Below the pieces are notes generated by a model. It was not told where the DNA came from and did no database searches. It was given only the letters and a program-made list of their open reading frames with translations. Source: Glaciihabitans sp. (lineage in GTDB: Bacteria > Actinomycetota > Actinomycetes > Actinomycetales > Microbacteriaceae). From it: a stretch of DNA of 32,594 nucleotides. Numbering within the stretch: position 1 is the first letter of the stretch; every line of letters begins with the position of its first letter. The DNA lies in contig JAODMY010000029.1 of the NCBI GenBank assembly GCA_025465535.1, forward strand, positions 1-32,594, read 5' to 3'. Shown piece by piece: positions 8,039-16,592 of this stretch. Made by a program: the position numbers and the translations under genes.

Positions 8039-9562
8039 ATGTCGACAGATGAAGAGCGGCCCCTCCTCGAGGCCGCCAGCGTGCGCAAGGAGTACGGATC
8101 GGTCGTGGCGCTCGCAGACGCGAGCATATCGATTCGGGCCGGAGAAGTCATGGCGCTTCTCGGCCAGAACGGTGCCGGGAAGAGTACCCTCGTCGGGATC
8201 CTTTCCGGACAGGTCAAGGCAGATTCGGGCGAACTCCGGTTCAACGGCATGCCGATCAGCGCCCAGGAGCTGTCCCGTCAGGGTTCTCCCGTCGCGGTGG
8301 TGCAGCAGGAGCTCAGTCTCGTGCCCAGCATGACCGTTGGCCAGAACGTCTTCATGGCCAACCTGGACATCGGGAGGTGGTACAGCGCCCGAAAGGCCGG
8401 GCGTCGAGCACGTCCGTTCCTGAAGATGGCCGGACTCGGCGACCTCGACCCGATGACTCCTGCCGGCCGTCTCTCGGTGGGCGAGCAGCAACTCGTCGAA
8501 CTCGCGCGTGCGCTCGCCCGCGATGCGAAGATCCTGATCCTCGACGAACCCACAGCAGCACTCTCCGATCCCGAGATCGAACGCGTCCTTCAGGTCGTCG
8601 AAGACCTGAAGTCCCGGGGACATTCGGTGATTTACATCAGCCACCGTCTCGACGAGGTGATCCGCATCGCGGACCGAGTGACGATCGTCCGCGACGGCCG
8701 GTCCCTCGAGCCGCTGGTGGGAGAGCAGATTCACCTCGACAGCATCATCGAGGCCATGCTCGGACGCGCGCTAGACGCCCTATACCCGCAAGGGGCGCGG
8801 CAGCTTGGAGATGATGTGTTCCTGCGACTCGAGAACGTGTCGGCCGTGGGACTCGACACGCCGGTCTCGCTCAGTATTCGCAGGGGCGAGATCCACGGTC
8901 TGGCCGGTCAGCTGGGCAGCGCTGCAGCGATACTTCTCGAAGTGCTCGCGGGCGTGCGCCCGATGACGGGGGGCACCATCCTTCTCGATGGCAGGCGGCT
9001 GACGCTGTCGAATCCGCGCCAGGCGCGCCGTGCGGGTGTCGCCTACTGCTCGGGCGACCGCAAACTCGACGGTATTTTCGGCGTACGGAGCGTTCAGGAC
9101 AATCTCACCGCACCAGGGCTCGGTTCGGTGGCGCGCGCCGGCTGGATCCTCCGTCGCGAGGAGCGCGCCCTCGCCCGCTCGCTCGGCGAGACCCTCGGCG
9201 TGACCGCTGGGCGGCTCGGATTCGCCGTCGACTCGATGAGTGGTGGCAACCAGCAAAAGGTGGTGCTGGGTAAATGGCTCGGGATCGAGCCGACCCTGCT
9301 CCTGATCAACGAGCCGACTCGGGGCGTCGACGTTGGGGCACGCGCCGACATCTATGCGCGTTTGCAGGAACTCGCCGAGGCTGGGCTCACCGTCGTGTTC
9401 ACCTCTTCCGAGACCGAGGAGGTCATCGGGCTGGCCGACACGGTATCGAGCTTCCACCGGGGGAGCTACCTTCGGACAGCTCCGGCATCCGACCTCGACT
9501 CCACGGTCCTCGAGCACGAACTCAGCAGCCCTGCCGAACTTTCAATGGAGGAGCAGTCATGA
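8039..9562 (+). CDS. Sugar ABC transporter ATP-binding protein with two ABC domains (RbsA/MglA type)
   Basis: A 507-residue cytoplasmic ATPase that powers sugar import. Domain 1 has Walker A GQNGAGKST (42-50), signature LSVGEQQLVELARAL and Walker B ILILDEPTAAL. Domain 2 has a degenerate Walker A (GQLGSAAAILLEV), signature MSGGNQQKVVLGKWL and Walker B LLLINEPTRGVD with Asn before the Glu. Loss of the second Walker A is usual for this family, where only one site hydrolyses efficiently. AAGGA stands about ten bases before the ATG. The stop overlaps the first permease start (ATGA). Confidence 0.95.
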   Translation: MSTDEERPLLEAASVRKEYGSVVALADASISIRAGEVMALLGQNGAGKSTLVGILSGQVKADSGELRFNGMPISAQELSRQGSPVAVVQQELSLVPSMTVGQNVFMANLDIGRWYSARKAGRRARPFLKMAGLGDLDPMTPAGRLSVGEQQLVELARALARDAKILILDEPTAALSDPEIERVLQVVEDLKSRGHSVIYISHRLDEVIRIADRVTIVRDGRSLEPLVGEQIHLDSIIEAMLGRALDALYPQGARQLGDDVFLRLENVSAVGLDTPVSLSIRRGEIHGLAGQLGSAAAILLEVLAGVRPMTGGTILLDGRRLTLSNPRQARRAGVAYCSGDRKLDGIFGVRSVQDNLTAPGLGSVARAGWILRREERALARSLGETLGVTAGRLGFAVDSMSGGNQQKVVLGKWLGIEPTLLLINEPTRGVDVGARADIYARLQELAEAGLTVVFTSSETEEVIGLADTVSSFHRGSYLRTAPASDLDSTVLEHELSSPAELSMEEQS

Positions 9563-10572
9563 CGACAATGAAACATCAGGAGGCCTCGCCGATGCTCGTC
9601 GCCGAGACGTCGCCGTCCCTGAAGCAACCTTCCCGGCGTCACCGCTGGCTGGTCCTCGGCGTCTCAGTGGCTGCGATTCTGGTCTTGTTCGTGCTGGGCG
9701 GCATCGCCCAGCCGGAGTTCGCGACTGTCTACAACCTGCTCACCGTCGTACGCGCCGCATCCGTAACCGGCATCGTCGCACTCGGATTGACCTTCGTCAC
9801 GATCTCCGGCAACTACTTCTCGCTCTCGGTCGCTCAGACTGCCGTGCTCTCCAGCGTCGTGTATGCCATGGTTGCCTCGACGACCGGGTTCTTCGTCGGA
9901 TTCCTCGTGACGATGGCCGTGTGCTTCATGGTGGGCGCCATCCAGGGGGCGATCATCGGATTCGGGGGCAACCCGGTGGTTGTGACGCTCGCCGCCGGCG
10001 CAGCCATACTCGGCGTCGTACTCGTGATCACGAACAGTGCCCGTGTCCGGCTCGCCGCTCCCGTCGACAGCCTTGCCGTGCTGATTGGACGATCGGCCCC
10101 TCTCGGCGTCCCGATGGCTACCTGGGCATTCGTCGTGCTGTCGGTAGTGTGTTATCTCGTCCTGCAGCGGACGACGCTCGGCCGGCGCACCATGCTCGTC
10201 GGTGCCAACAAACGAACGGCTGTCGCCGTCGGTATCAATGTGCGCGGCGTCATCATCGCGGCGTTCTGCATCTCGGCCGTCATGGCCGCCCTCGCCGGCG
10301 TTCTGACCACGGCGGAGTTCGGTGTCGCCGACACGGCGCAGTTCCCCGACCTCGACATCAATGCCGTGGCGGCCGTCCTGGTGGGCGGCACCGCCATCAA
10401 AGGCGGCCAGGGATCGATCGTGCAGACGTGTGTCGGGGTGCTTTTCATCTCGTTGTTGAGGAACTTCCTTCAGATCTTGGGGCTCAGCACCGGCGTGCAG
10501 CTCCTTTTCGTCGGTGCAGCCGTTGTGCTGGCCGTCTCCGCATACGCAATTTTGAAAGGAGCACGTCGATGA
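9559..10572 (+). CDS. Sugar ABC transporter permease (RbsC type), first
   Basis: A 337-residue polytopic membrane protein with a cytoplasmic N-terminal tail of about 28 residues, then about eight to ten hydrophobic segments. The segments VTGIVALGLTFVTISGNYFSLSV and AVLVGGTAIKGGQGSIVQT match the BPD_transp_2 (RbsC/AraH) family signature. In most relatives the first motif reads G-x-D-L-S-V/I; here the Asp-Leu pair is replaced by YFSLSV. GGAGGAG lies just before the ATG, which overlaps the ATPase stop. Together with the next gene it should form a heterodimeric pore. Confidence 0.93.
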   Translation: MTTMKHQEASPMLVAETSPSLKQPSRRHRWLVLGVSVAAILVLFVLGGIAQPEFATVYNLLTVVRAASVTGIVALGLTFVTISGNYFSLSVAQTAVLSSVVYAMVASTTGFFVGFLVTMAVCFMVGAIQGAIIGFGGNPVVVTLAAGAAILGVVLVITNSARVRLAAPVDSLAVLIGRSAPLGVPMATWAFVVLSVVCYLVLQRTTLGRRTMLVGANKRTAVAVGINVRGVIIAAFCISAVMAALAGVLTTAEFGVADTAQFPDLDINAVAAVLVGGTAIKGGQGSIVQTCVGVLFISLLRNFLQILGLSTGVQLLFVGAAVVLAVSAYAILKGARR

Positions 10573-11543
10573 CCTCCATCATGAGATCCCTGCGGCCGAA
10601 TCTCGACCGGGATGTGGCTGCGAGGATCGGCCTCGCTGTCCTCGTCATTGTCGTAGCGATGATCGTCATCCCCGGCTTCGCCACCGCGAACAACACATAC
10701 TCCGTGCTTCAGGTTGTCGCTCCGATCGGGATCGCTGCGCTGGGCGTGGGTATCACGATGCTCGCGGGGGAGTTCGATCTATCCATCGGCTCGACGGCCG
10801 TACTCGGCGGGGTCATCTCGGTGCTCCTCGCCGGTAGCGGCCCGGTCGTCTGCATCGGTGTCCCGGTGCTGATCGGGGCTGTGCTCGGGAGCGCCCAGGG
10901 ATACGTGATCAGCCGGCTCGGCGTGAGCTCCCTCGTGATTACGATCGGGACACTCATCCTGTTCCGCGGCATCGCATACATCCTCGCCGGAGACACCTCC
11001 GTGTCCCTGACGAACTTCGATATCGGGCTGGCGCTCATCCGCCGGTTCTGGATCTTCTCGCCCTTGAGCCTCGTCTTCATCGCGCTGATACTGATCGCCT
11101 GGGCCTTTCTCCGGTACAGCAAGTACGGTCACGAGATCTACGCGATCGGCGGCGGCCGGCGCGAGGCCCGCGCCGCAGGAATCGCGCCGGTGCGTCCGCT
11201 CGTCATCGTCTTCGGCATCTCGGGAAGCATGGGCGCGCTCGCCGGCTCTCTGGTCTCGCTGAGCATCGGCGGGGCTACCCCGACCGGATTCACCGAGTTC
11301 TTGCTCTCATCAATCGCGGCCGCCGTGATCGGCGGGATCGCGTTGAGCGGGGGTAAAGGCAGCGCTTGGGGCATCCTGCTCGGCGCCTTGGCGCTCGGTG
11401 TCATCTCGAACGGCGTGAGCGTGATCGGCGCGCCGGTGTTCGTGTCCCAATTCCTCACCGGCGCTCTGCTCTTGGCGGCACTGGCGGCCGAGATGTTGTC
11501 ATTCCGTTCCGCGCATCGCGCACGAGCACGTCAGGAGAGTTGA
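10569..11543 (+). CDS. Sugar ABC transporter permease (RbsC type), second
   Basis: A 324-residue membrane protein of the same family as its neighbour. The motif ITMLAGEFDLSIGSTAVLGG contains the canonical DLSIGS that the first permease lacks, and AAVIGGIALSGGKGSAWG is the cytoplasmic coupling region. AAAGGAG precedes the ATG, which overlaps the first permease stop by four bases. Having two different permease genes is common in this importer class and implies a heterodimer. Confidence 0.93.
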   Translation: MTSIMRSLRPNLDRDVAARIGLAVLVIVVAMIVIPGFATANNTYSVLQVVAPIGIAALGVGITMLAGEFDLSIGSTAVLGGVISVLLAGSGPVVCIGVPVLIGAVLGSAQGYVISRLGVSSLVITIGTLILFRGIAYILAGDTSVSLTNFDIGLALIRRFWIFSPLSLVFIALILIAWAFLRYSKYGHEIYAIGGGRREARAAGIAPVRPLVIVFGISGSMGALAGSLVSLSIGGATPTGFTEFLLSSIAAAVIGGIALSGGKGSAWGILLGALALGVISNGVSVIGAPVFVSQFLTGALLLAALAAEMLSFRSAHRARARQES

Positions 11544-11546
11544 ACC

Positions 11547-12560
11547 GTGAAGGCTGTGGTGCTACCAGGAAATCTCACCGCCTCGGTCCGAGAGGTGCCC
11601 GATCCGCTCCCCGGGTTTGGCGAAGTACTCGTCCGTGTGAAGGCGTCTGCAATCTGCGGCAGCGACATGAGCGCGCTCCGCGGCGACCAGGTGGTCGGCT
11701 CGAAGCCGGAGACGCTCGTACCAGGGCATGAGATCGCTGGCATCGTCGAAGAACTGGGCGCTGGAGCCGTTGGGGTCAAGGTAGGAGACGCGGTCGCTGT
11801 CTATCTGGCGATCGGCTGCATGCGTTGTCGGTTCTGTCGCTCCGGAAACCTGATGCTCTGCCCGAGTTCGAAGATCGTCGGGTTCGATGTCTGGGGCGGC
11901 GACGCAGAGTTTGTGGTGGTTCCCGCCATTAATTGCGTGCGCCTCCCTTCCGGTCTCGGCTTCGCCGACGGCGCCGTCTCGACGGATATGTTCGGCACCC
12001 AGTACAGCGCCCAAGCACGCCTCGATGTGTCGGGCGCCGACGTGGTGCTGGTGTCGGGCCTCGGCCCGATGGGCGCCGCAGCCGTGGCGATCGCTCATGC
12101 CCGTGGAGCGCGGGTCATCGCCGTCGACCCCATCGAACACCGTCGGGAGCTCGGACTGCAGATGGGAGCCGACGAGGTACTCCCCGCCGTCGACGAGTCG
12201 GTGCGGCGCCTCGGCGGCCCGGTTGGTGGAGGTCCCGACGTGGTCATCGAGTGCTCGGGCAACCCGATTGCCCAAGCGACGGCGCTCGATGTCGTCCGCC
12301 CCCTTGGGCGGGTTGCTCTCGTCGGCGAATCCCGCTCGGCCGAGATCAACCCCAGCGACCAGTTCATCCGAAAGCTGATCTCCGTGATCGGCGCCTGGTA
12401 TTTCCCGATCGGGATGTACGAGCAGATCGGACAGTTTTTGGTGGAGCGCCGGGTCCCCGTGTCCGAACTGATCAGTCACCGGCTGACGCTCGACGACGCG
12501 CCGCGCGCCTTCGACATGTTGCTGAAACGAGAGGCAGAGAAGATGGTGTTCGAACTGTGA
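11547..12560 (+). CDS. Zinc-dependent medium-chain alcohol dehydrogenase (sorbitol/threonine dehydrogenase-like)
   Basis: A 337-residue cytoplasmic NAD(P)-dependent dehydrogenase that probably oxidises a sugar hydroxyl or reduces a keto sugar. Catalytic zinc ligands fit Cys37 (ICGSDMS) and His61-Glu62 (PGHEIAG). Structural-zinc cysteines are Cys91, 94, 97 and 105 (CMRCRFCRSG...LC). The Rossmann motif is VSGLGPMGAAAVAIA followed by VIAVDP, whose Asp favours NAD. The start is GTG at 11547 after AGGAG, three bases after the upstream stop. Its stop overlaps the next start (GTGA). Substrate unknown. Confidence 0.92.
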   Translation: MKAVVLPGNLTASVREVPDPLPGFGEVLVRVKASAICGSDMSALRGDQVVGSKPETLVPGHEIAGIVEELGAGAVGVKVGDAVAVYLAIGCMRCRFCRSGNLMLCPSSKIVGFDVWGGDAEFVVVPAINCVRLPSGLGFADGAVSTDMFGTQYSAQARLDVSGADVVLVSGLGPMGAAAVAIAHARGARVIAVDPIEHRRELGLQMGADEVLPAVDESVRRLGGPVGGGPDVVIECSGNPIAQATALDVVRPLGRVALVGESRSAEINPSDQFIRKLISVIGAWYFPIGMYEQIGQFLVERRVPVSELISHRLTLDDAPRAFDMLLKREAEKMVFEL

Positions 12561-13426
12561 GCGGAACCGGCGCGCCCGTCGGGGTCAATACGTTCGTCTG
12601 GTGCTCGCCACTGAACCCCGAGTGGCTGAGTCGCCTAGTCCCCGCGATCTCGGGCTGGGGATTCGAGGCGATCGAACTCCCGCTCGAAGAGATCGGCGAC
12701 TGGGACACTCGCGAGACGGGCCGGCTGCTGGCCGACTACTCCCTCGAGCCCATCGTCTGTGCGGTGATGCCACCCGGCCGCAACCTGATTGCGTGCTCGG
12801 ACGAGGAGCGGGCACGCACGAGCGTTTACCTGAGAAGCTGCATCGACGCCGCTGTCACGATCGGCTCGACCCGGGTCGTGGGACCGATGTACGCCGCCGT
12901 CGGCCGGACGTGGCGGATGGATGCGGACGAGCGCGCGCGCAGTATGCGCGACCTCCGGGAAGCCCTTCGACCCGCCGCCGACCACGCTGGCGAAAATGGG
13001 ATCCAGCTCGGGATCGAGCCGCTCAACCGCTACGAGACCAGTGTTCTCAACACTACCGACCAGGTCCTCGACCTCATCGACGGGCTGCCCACCGAGTCGG
13101 TCGGGTTGAACCTCGACGTCTACCACATGAACATCGAAGAGAAGGATCCGCCGAGCGCCATCCGCGCAGCGGGGAGCCGCTTGGTTCATCTCCAGGTCTG
13201 CGGCAACGACCGCGGAACCCCGGGACAGGATCACCTCGATTGGACCGCGCTCGGAGAGGCTCTCGCCGACGTCGGCTATCAGGGGGTTCTGGGAATCGAG
13301 TCGTTCACCGCCGACAACAAGACCATCGCGACAGCCGCCTCGATCTGGCGTCCGCTCGCCGAGTCGCAGGACGCGCTTGCAGCCGACGGGCTCGCATTCC
13401 TCCGCAGTTGGCGCGACACCTGGTGA
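12557..13426 (+). CDS. Sugar epimerase-type TIM-barrel protein (4 of 4), D-tagatose/D-psicose 3-epimerase-like
   Basis: A 289-residue TIM barrel. The four metal ligands of the ketose 3-epimerase branch are recognisable: Glu in GIEPLNRYE, Asp in GLNLDVYHMNIEE, His in HLQVCGNDRG and Glu in GIESF. PGQDHLDW also fits that branch. It therefore probably epimerises a ketose or keto intermediate at C3, although 3-keto-sugar lyase or isomerase activity is also known in the superfamily. GTG at 12557 overlaps the dehydrogenase stop by four bases. It is the last gene of the tightly packed operon. Confidence 0.88.
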   Translation: MSGTGAPVGVNTFVWCSPLNPEWLSRLVPAISGWGFEAIELPLEEIGDWDTRETGRLLADYSLEPIVCAVMPPGRNLIACSDEERARTSVYLRSCIDAAVTIGSTRVVGPMYAAVGRTWRMDADERARSMRDLREALRPAADHAGENGIQLGIEPLNRYETSVLNTTDQVLDLIDGLPTESVGLNLDVYHMNIEEKDPPSAIRAAGSRLVHLQVCGNDRGTPGQDHLDWTALGEALADVGYQGVLGIESFTADNKTIATAASIWRPLAESQDALAADGLAFLRSWRDTW

Positions 13427-13462
13427 CGCACTCTTCAGAGCTGATCGCTGCCCTGCCCGGGC

Positions 13463-13468
13463 TATGGT
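13463..13468 (+). promoter_or_regulatory. Candidate -10 box (TATGGT) of a leaderless regulator promoter
   Basis: TATGGT ends six bases before the ATG of the PAS-AraC gene, placing the likely transcription start at the start codon. The gene has no ribosome-binding site, which fits leaderless expression separate from the upstream operon. Confidence 0.45.
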
Positions 13469-13474
13469 CGTCTC

Positions 13475-14248
13475 ATGAAGACGGGAGCTCAGTTGCGTGC
13501 TGACTTCCTCGCTGCCACAGGCGGATCCTTCGTATTCGATGCGCTCGACGAACTCGAGGACATCTACTTCTTCGTGAAAGATGCGGAACGGCGATTCGTG
13601 TACTACAACCGTTCCTTCGGGACCCTCATGTGGCACGAGCACGACGAACTTCTCGGGCTTCGTGACGAGGAGATCTCTCCGGAGTACCTGGTGGAGAAGT
13701 ACCGTCGCGACGACGAGGAGGTAATCAACAACGGCACGCGGATCGTCAACATGACGGAACTCGTGCACAATCTGGACGGCTCCTACGACTGGTTCATCAC
13801 GAACAAGTTCCCCGTCTACGACACAGCTGGTGAGATCGTCGGTGTTGCCGGCGTGACTAGGAACATTACCAAGCGGATGAGCAGCACCAAGCAATTCGTC
13901 GCGCTGGCTCCAGCCGTCGAGCTGATGCTCAAGGAGTTCTCCCGCCCGCTGCGAGTTGAGGATCTCGCCCAGACAGTCGCGCTCTCACCCAGCCAGTTCA
14001 ACCGCCAGTTCAAGAAGCGGTTCGGTGTCACTCCGCACAACTATCTGCGGCAGGTGAGGATGATGGCCGCCAGCAACCTTCTGACCACAACGGAGCTGCC
14101 GATTTCGGATATCGCCACCCAGTGCGGGTTCTCGGACCAGAGCCACCTGACGCATGACTTCTCCGCGAAGCGCGGGATGTCACCTCGCCAGTATCGAGAA
14201 AGGTTCAGCGGGTCTGCCCAGCAGCCCGGGCTCAAGCTCGTGGTGTGA
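13475..14248 (+). CDS. AraC-family transcriptional regulator with N-terminal PAS domain
   Basis: A 257-residue DNA-binding protein. Residues about 20-135 form a PAS fold (DIYFFVKDAERRFVYYNRSF to VGVAGVTRNITKR), a likely small-molecule or redox sensor. Residues about 148-245 are the AraC double helix-turn-helix, with LAQTVALSPSQFNRQFKKRF and ISDIATQCGFSDQSHLTHDF. It lies between the transport/isomerase operon and the GMC oxidoreductase gene and is the obvious local regulator, probably an activator. Having a PAS sensor in place of the usual cupin arm is less common for sugar-operon AraC proteins. Expression is probably leaderless. Confidence 0.9.
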   Translation: MKTGAQLRADFLAATGGSFVFDALDELEDIYFFVKDAERRFVYYNRSFGTLMWHEHDELLGLRDEEISPEYLVEKYRRDDEEVINNGTRIVNMTELVHNLDGSYDWFITNKFPVYDTAGEIVGVAGVTRNITKRMSSTKQFVALAPAVELMLKEFSRPLRVEDLAQTVALSPSQFNRQFKKRFGVTPHNYLRQVRMMAASNLLTTTELPISDIATQCGFSDQSHLTHDFSAKRGMSPRQYRERFSGSAQQPGLKLVV

Positions 14249-14357
14249 CACAGTCCTCCTTTCTACAAGGATTCAGCGTTTACCCGCAAGAAGTGCCACC
14301 GCCGTCGAACGTAGTTTTGCGTAGAACCGCAGGATTCGACAAACGGAGGACACACAA

Positions 14358-15938
14358 ATGACCGAGCGATACGACACTGTCGTCGTAGGAGGCGGAACCG
14401 CCGGCTGTATCGTCGCGGCCCGCCTCAGCGAGGACCGTGATCGGACGGTGCTCCTGCTGGAAGCAGGCCACGACTACCCGACACCTGAGGACCTGCCGGC
14501 GAGCCTCAGGGAAGCCCGCTACAACCCAATGCGCGGTCAGAGCCCCGACCCCGACCCCGCCCACGACTGGGGGCTATCGGTCACCGGTCCGGACGGCGGA
14601 TCGATCGCGGCCCCCCAGGGCCACGTCATCGGCGGAGGGTCGTCTGTAAACGCGATGATGTCGATCCGCGGTGTCGAGGCCGACCACGACGAGTGGGAGC
14701 GTCTTGGGAACCCTGACTGGGGTTGGGAGCAGGCGCTCGAGGCGTACAAGAAGCTCGAAGACGATTCCGCACCTCACAGGGAGTTCCACGGACGCGGTGG
14801 TCCCTGGTCGCTCAGCCGCCATCACCCGGAGGAGTTCGGGCCCCTGCAGGCGGCCTTCGTGGCCAGCGCGGTGAGCAATGGCTACGAGCGCGTCTGGGAC
14901 CTCAACGCACCGGGGACGGAGGGCGTCGGTCCGATTCCGATGTCGCGCTTCGGAACCCGTCGCATCTCTACGGCGATCGCCTATCTGGCACCGGCCCGTC
15001 ACCGGGCCAACCTCACTGTGCGCGGCGACGCACTTGTGTCCCGGGTGCTGTTCACTGATTCCGACGTGTACGGAATCGAACTGGCTGACGGTGAGGTGAT
15101 CGAGGCATCGGAAGTGGTCCTCGCCGGCGGCGCAGTCCTCACGCCCGCGATCATGCAGCGCTCAGGTGTGGGGCGGGCCGCGTTCCTGGAGGGTCTGGGC
15201 ATCGATGTCATCGCCGATCTGCCGGTTGGGGAGAATCTTTTCGACCACGTCTCCGTGCCGCTGTTGGCGCGCCCCGTTGAGGGGGCGTGGGACCCGGACC
15301 AGTTCAGCATGCAGGCGGCGGTGCGCACCTCGACGTCCATTCAGCCGGGTACGTTCGATGCTCAATTGACGATGTTCAGTTATCTGAACGCCCGCACGAC
15401 AGGCGATGGTACTCGAGGTCTCGCCGGCGAAGGGGCTGTTGGTGTCGAGAACGTCTCCGGGATTGGCGCCATGCTTCATAAGCCCCGCGCGACCGGCTGG
15501 GTAAAGATCGTTTCGGCGGACCCCGCCGACCTCCCCCATGTGGACCCGAACTATCTCGGACACCCGACTGACGTGGCCGTGATGCGCGAGATCGTCCGGA
15601 TGGGATGGAAACTCTTGCGGAGTGAGCCGCTTGCGGGTCTCCTCGGGGAGCCGCTGCGTCTGGACGATGCGACCGTCGCCAGCGACGAAGCACTCGACCA
15701 GGCAATCCAAGGAATGGTCGCGGCGGTCTATCACTTCAATGGCACAGCGAAGATGGCGCGCGGTGATCTCGGGGGCGTCGTGGACCAGTCCGGGCGCGTG
15801 TACGGCGTAAACGGCCTTCGGGTCGCGGACGCATCGGTCATCCCGACCTCCCCGGGGTCGAACACCATGCTGCCGACGATAATGGTCGCGGAACGGATTT
15901 CGGAGCGCATCCGGACTGAGGCTGCGGCCGTCGGGTAG
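14358..15938 (+). CDS. GMC family FAD-dependent oxidoreductase
   Basis: A 526-residue flavoenzyme that oxidises an alcohol or sugar hydroxyl. FAD binding is shown by VVVGGGTAGCIVAARLSED (GGGTAG 11-16), ribose-binding Glu35 in LLLEAGHDY, and the GMC signature GHVIGGGSSVNAMMSIRG. The catalytic pair is His459 in AVYHFNGTAKM and Asn502 in PGSNTMLPT. No signal peptide is present, so it acts in the cytoplasm. GGAGG at 14346-14350 supports the ATG. Relatives include choline dehydrogenases and bacterial glycoside 3-oxidases; the latter better fits the neighbouring isomerases, but this is inference. The 109-bp gap after the regulator gene may hold its own promoter. Confidence 0.92.
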   Translation: MTERYDTVVVGGGTAGCIVAARLSEDRDRTVLLLEAGHDYPTPEDLPASLREARYNPMRGQSPDPDPAHDWGLSVTGPDGGSIAAPQGHVIGGGSSVNAMMSIRGVEADHDEWERLGNPDWGWEQALEAYKKLEDDSAPHREFHGRGGPWSLSRHHPEEFGPLQAAFVASAVSNGYERVWDLNAPGTEGVGPIPMSRFGTRRISTAIAYLAPARHRANLTVRGDALVSRVLFTDSDVYGIELADGEVIEASEVVLAGGAVLTPAIMQRSGVGRAAFLEGLGIDVIADLPVGENLFDHVSVPLLARPVEGAWDPDQFSMQAAVRTSTSIQPGTFDAQLTMFSYLNARTTGDGTRGLAGEGAVGVENVSGIGAMLHKPRATGWVKIVSADPADLPHVDPNYLGHPTDVAVMREIVRMGWKLLRSEPLAGLLGEPLRLDDATVASDEALDQAIQGMVAAVYHFNGTAKMARGDLGGVVDQSGRVYGVNGLRVADASVIPTSPGSNTMLPTIMVAERISERIRTEAAAVG

Positions 15939-16199
15939 AGCGCCACCGACCAGTTCGGCGGCCTTCGAAAACCCAAAATCGACGATCGCGACCTTTCCCT
16001 CCTCGAATATCTTCTCTCGGAGTGCGAAGAACGCAGGAGAGGCGAACTTCTCTACGACACCTGCTCGGTACCACCACGCGTTTTCGAGATGATCGATGTG
16101 CTTGCGAAGCACACCTACGTCCTGAAACAGGGACTCGGTGGGAGTACGCGTTTTTCGCGTTGCAGGCAATGCCCACCACAAGTAGTCGGGGCGACTCAT
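15939..16199 (-). pseudogene. Truncated unknown reading frame abutting the GMC gene
   Basis: A minus-strand frame opens with MSRPDYLWWALPATRKTRTP and continues for 87 codons with ordinary protein-like composition (AWWYRAGVVEKFASPAFFAL, then KVAIVDFGFSKAAEL). It runs directly into the 3' end of the GMC gene on the other strand, where its continuation looks like antisense sequence. Lower third-position GC than the flanks suggests a different origin. It is best read as the 5' remnant of a gene truncated by a recombination. No family was recognised. Confidence 0.45.
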
Positions 16200-16220
16200 C
16201 AGTGCGGATCGAAGTCGGGC

Positions 16221-16364
16221 TCAGAGTCGGCGGCCACCGGTTTCGAGGTGATCGCGCACCATTCTGACAACACTTGCGCCTTCTCCGATCGCCGCCGACA
16301 TGCGCTTCACCGACCCGCTGCGGGCGTCGCCGATGGCGGAGACACCGGGCACCGAGGTTTCAAG
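16221..16364 (-). pseudogene. Remnant of a thioredoxin-reductase-like flavoprotein C-terminus
   Basis: A minus-strand frame of 47 residues plus stop reads LETSVPGVSAIGDARSGSVK and then RMSAAIGEGASVVRMV, the characteristic FAD-binding C-terminal segment of TrxB-like reductases (LETS-x-PG-x-FA-x-GD-x-RSGS-x-KR). The rest of the roughly 300-residue (or longer fused) enzyme, including the CxxC and NAD-binding domain, is absent; upstream sequence shows no homology. The gene has therefore lost its 5' part. It lies 21 bp upstream of the truncated frame on the same strand, suggesting both belonged to one operon. Confidence 0.7.
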
Positions 16365-16592
16365 CGGGTGCCGGCGTGAGCCGAAGGACGTCTCTTTCGC
16401 AATCTCTCGGACTTTGGAATTCGGCACACAGCGGTACCAGTCCCGGGAAAGTTTCTCAAGAAGCACTCATTTTAAGACGCGCTTTAGAGCAGACTTAGCC
16501 CTTTTGCTGATGAGAGGTGATTTAGCGGTCTCGTCTGCAATGAGAAAGTCCCATCAGCCGGGAGAACTCACACACCGTGTTCGCATTCTGTT

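Noticed and set aside
6829..8250. A 473-codon antisense frame across the binding-protein gene
   Set aside because: High-GC antisense shadow; the plus strand has a signal peptide, lipobox and full family features in the same place.
9333..11543. A very long plus-strand open frame (over 700 codons) overlapping the permease genes
   Set aside because: It is the out-of-phase shadow of the ATPase and first permease genes: Arg-rich, no motifs. Only its last part is real, being the second permease starting at 10569.
12635..13894. A 419-codon antisense frame across the epimerase and regulator genes
   Set aside because: It spans two well-supported plus-strand genes and has no recognisable domain.
15942..15962. 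Possible terminator stem after the GMC gene
   Set aside because: The stem has an internal A-C mismatch, is short and lacks a T-tract, so it is too weak to call.
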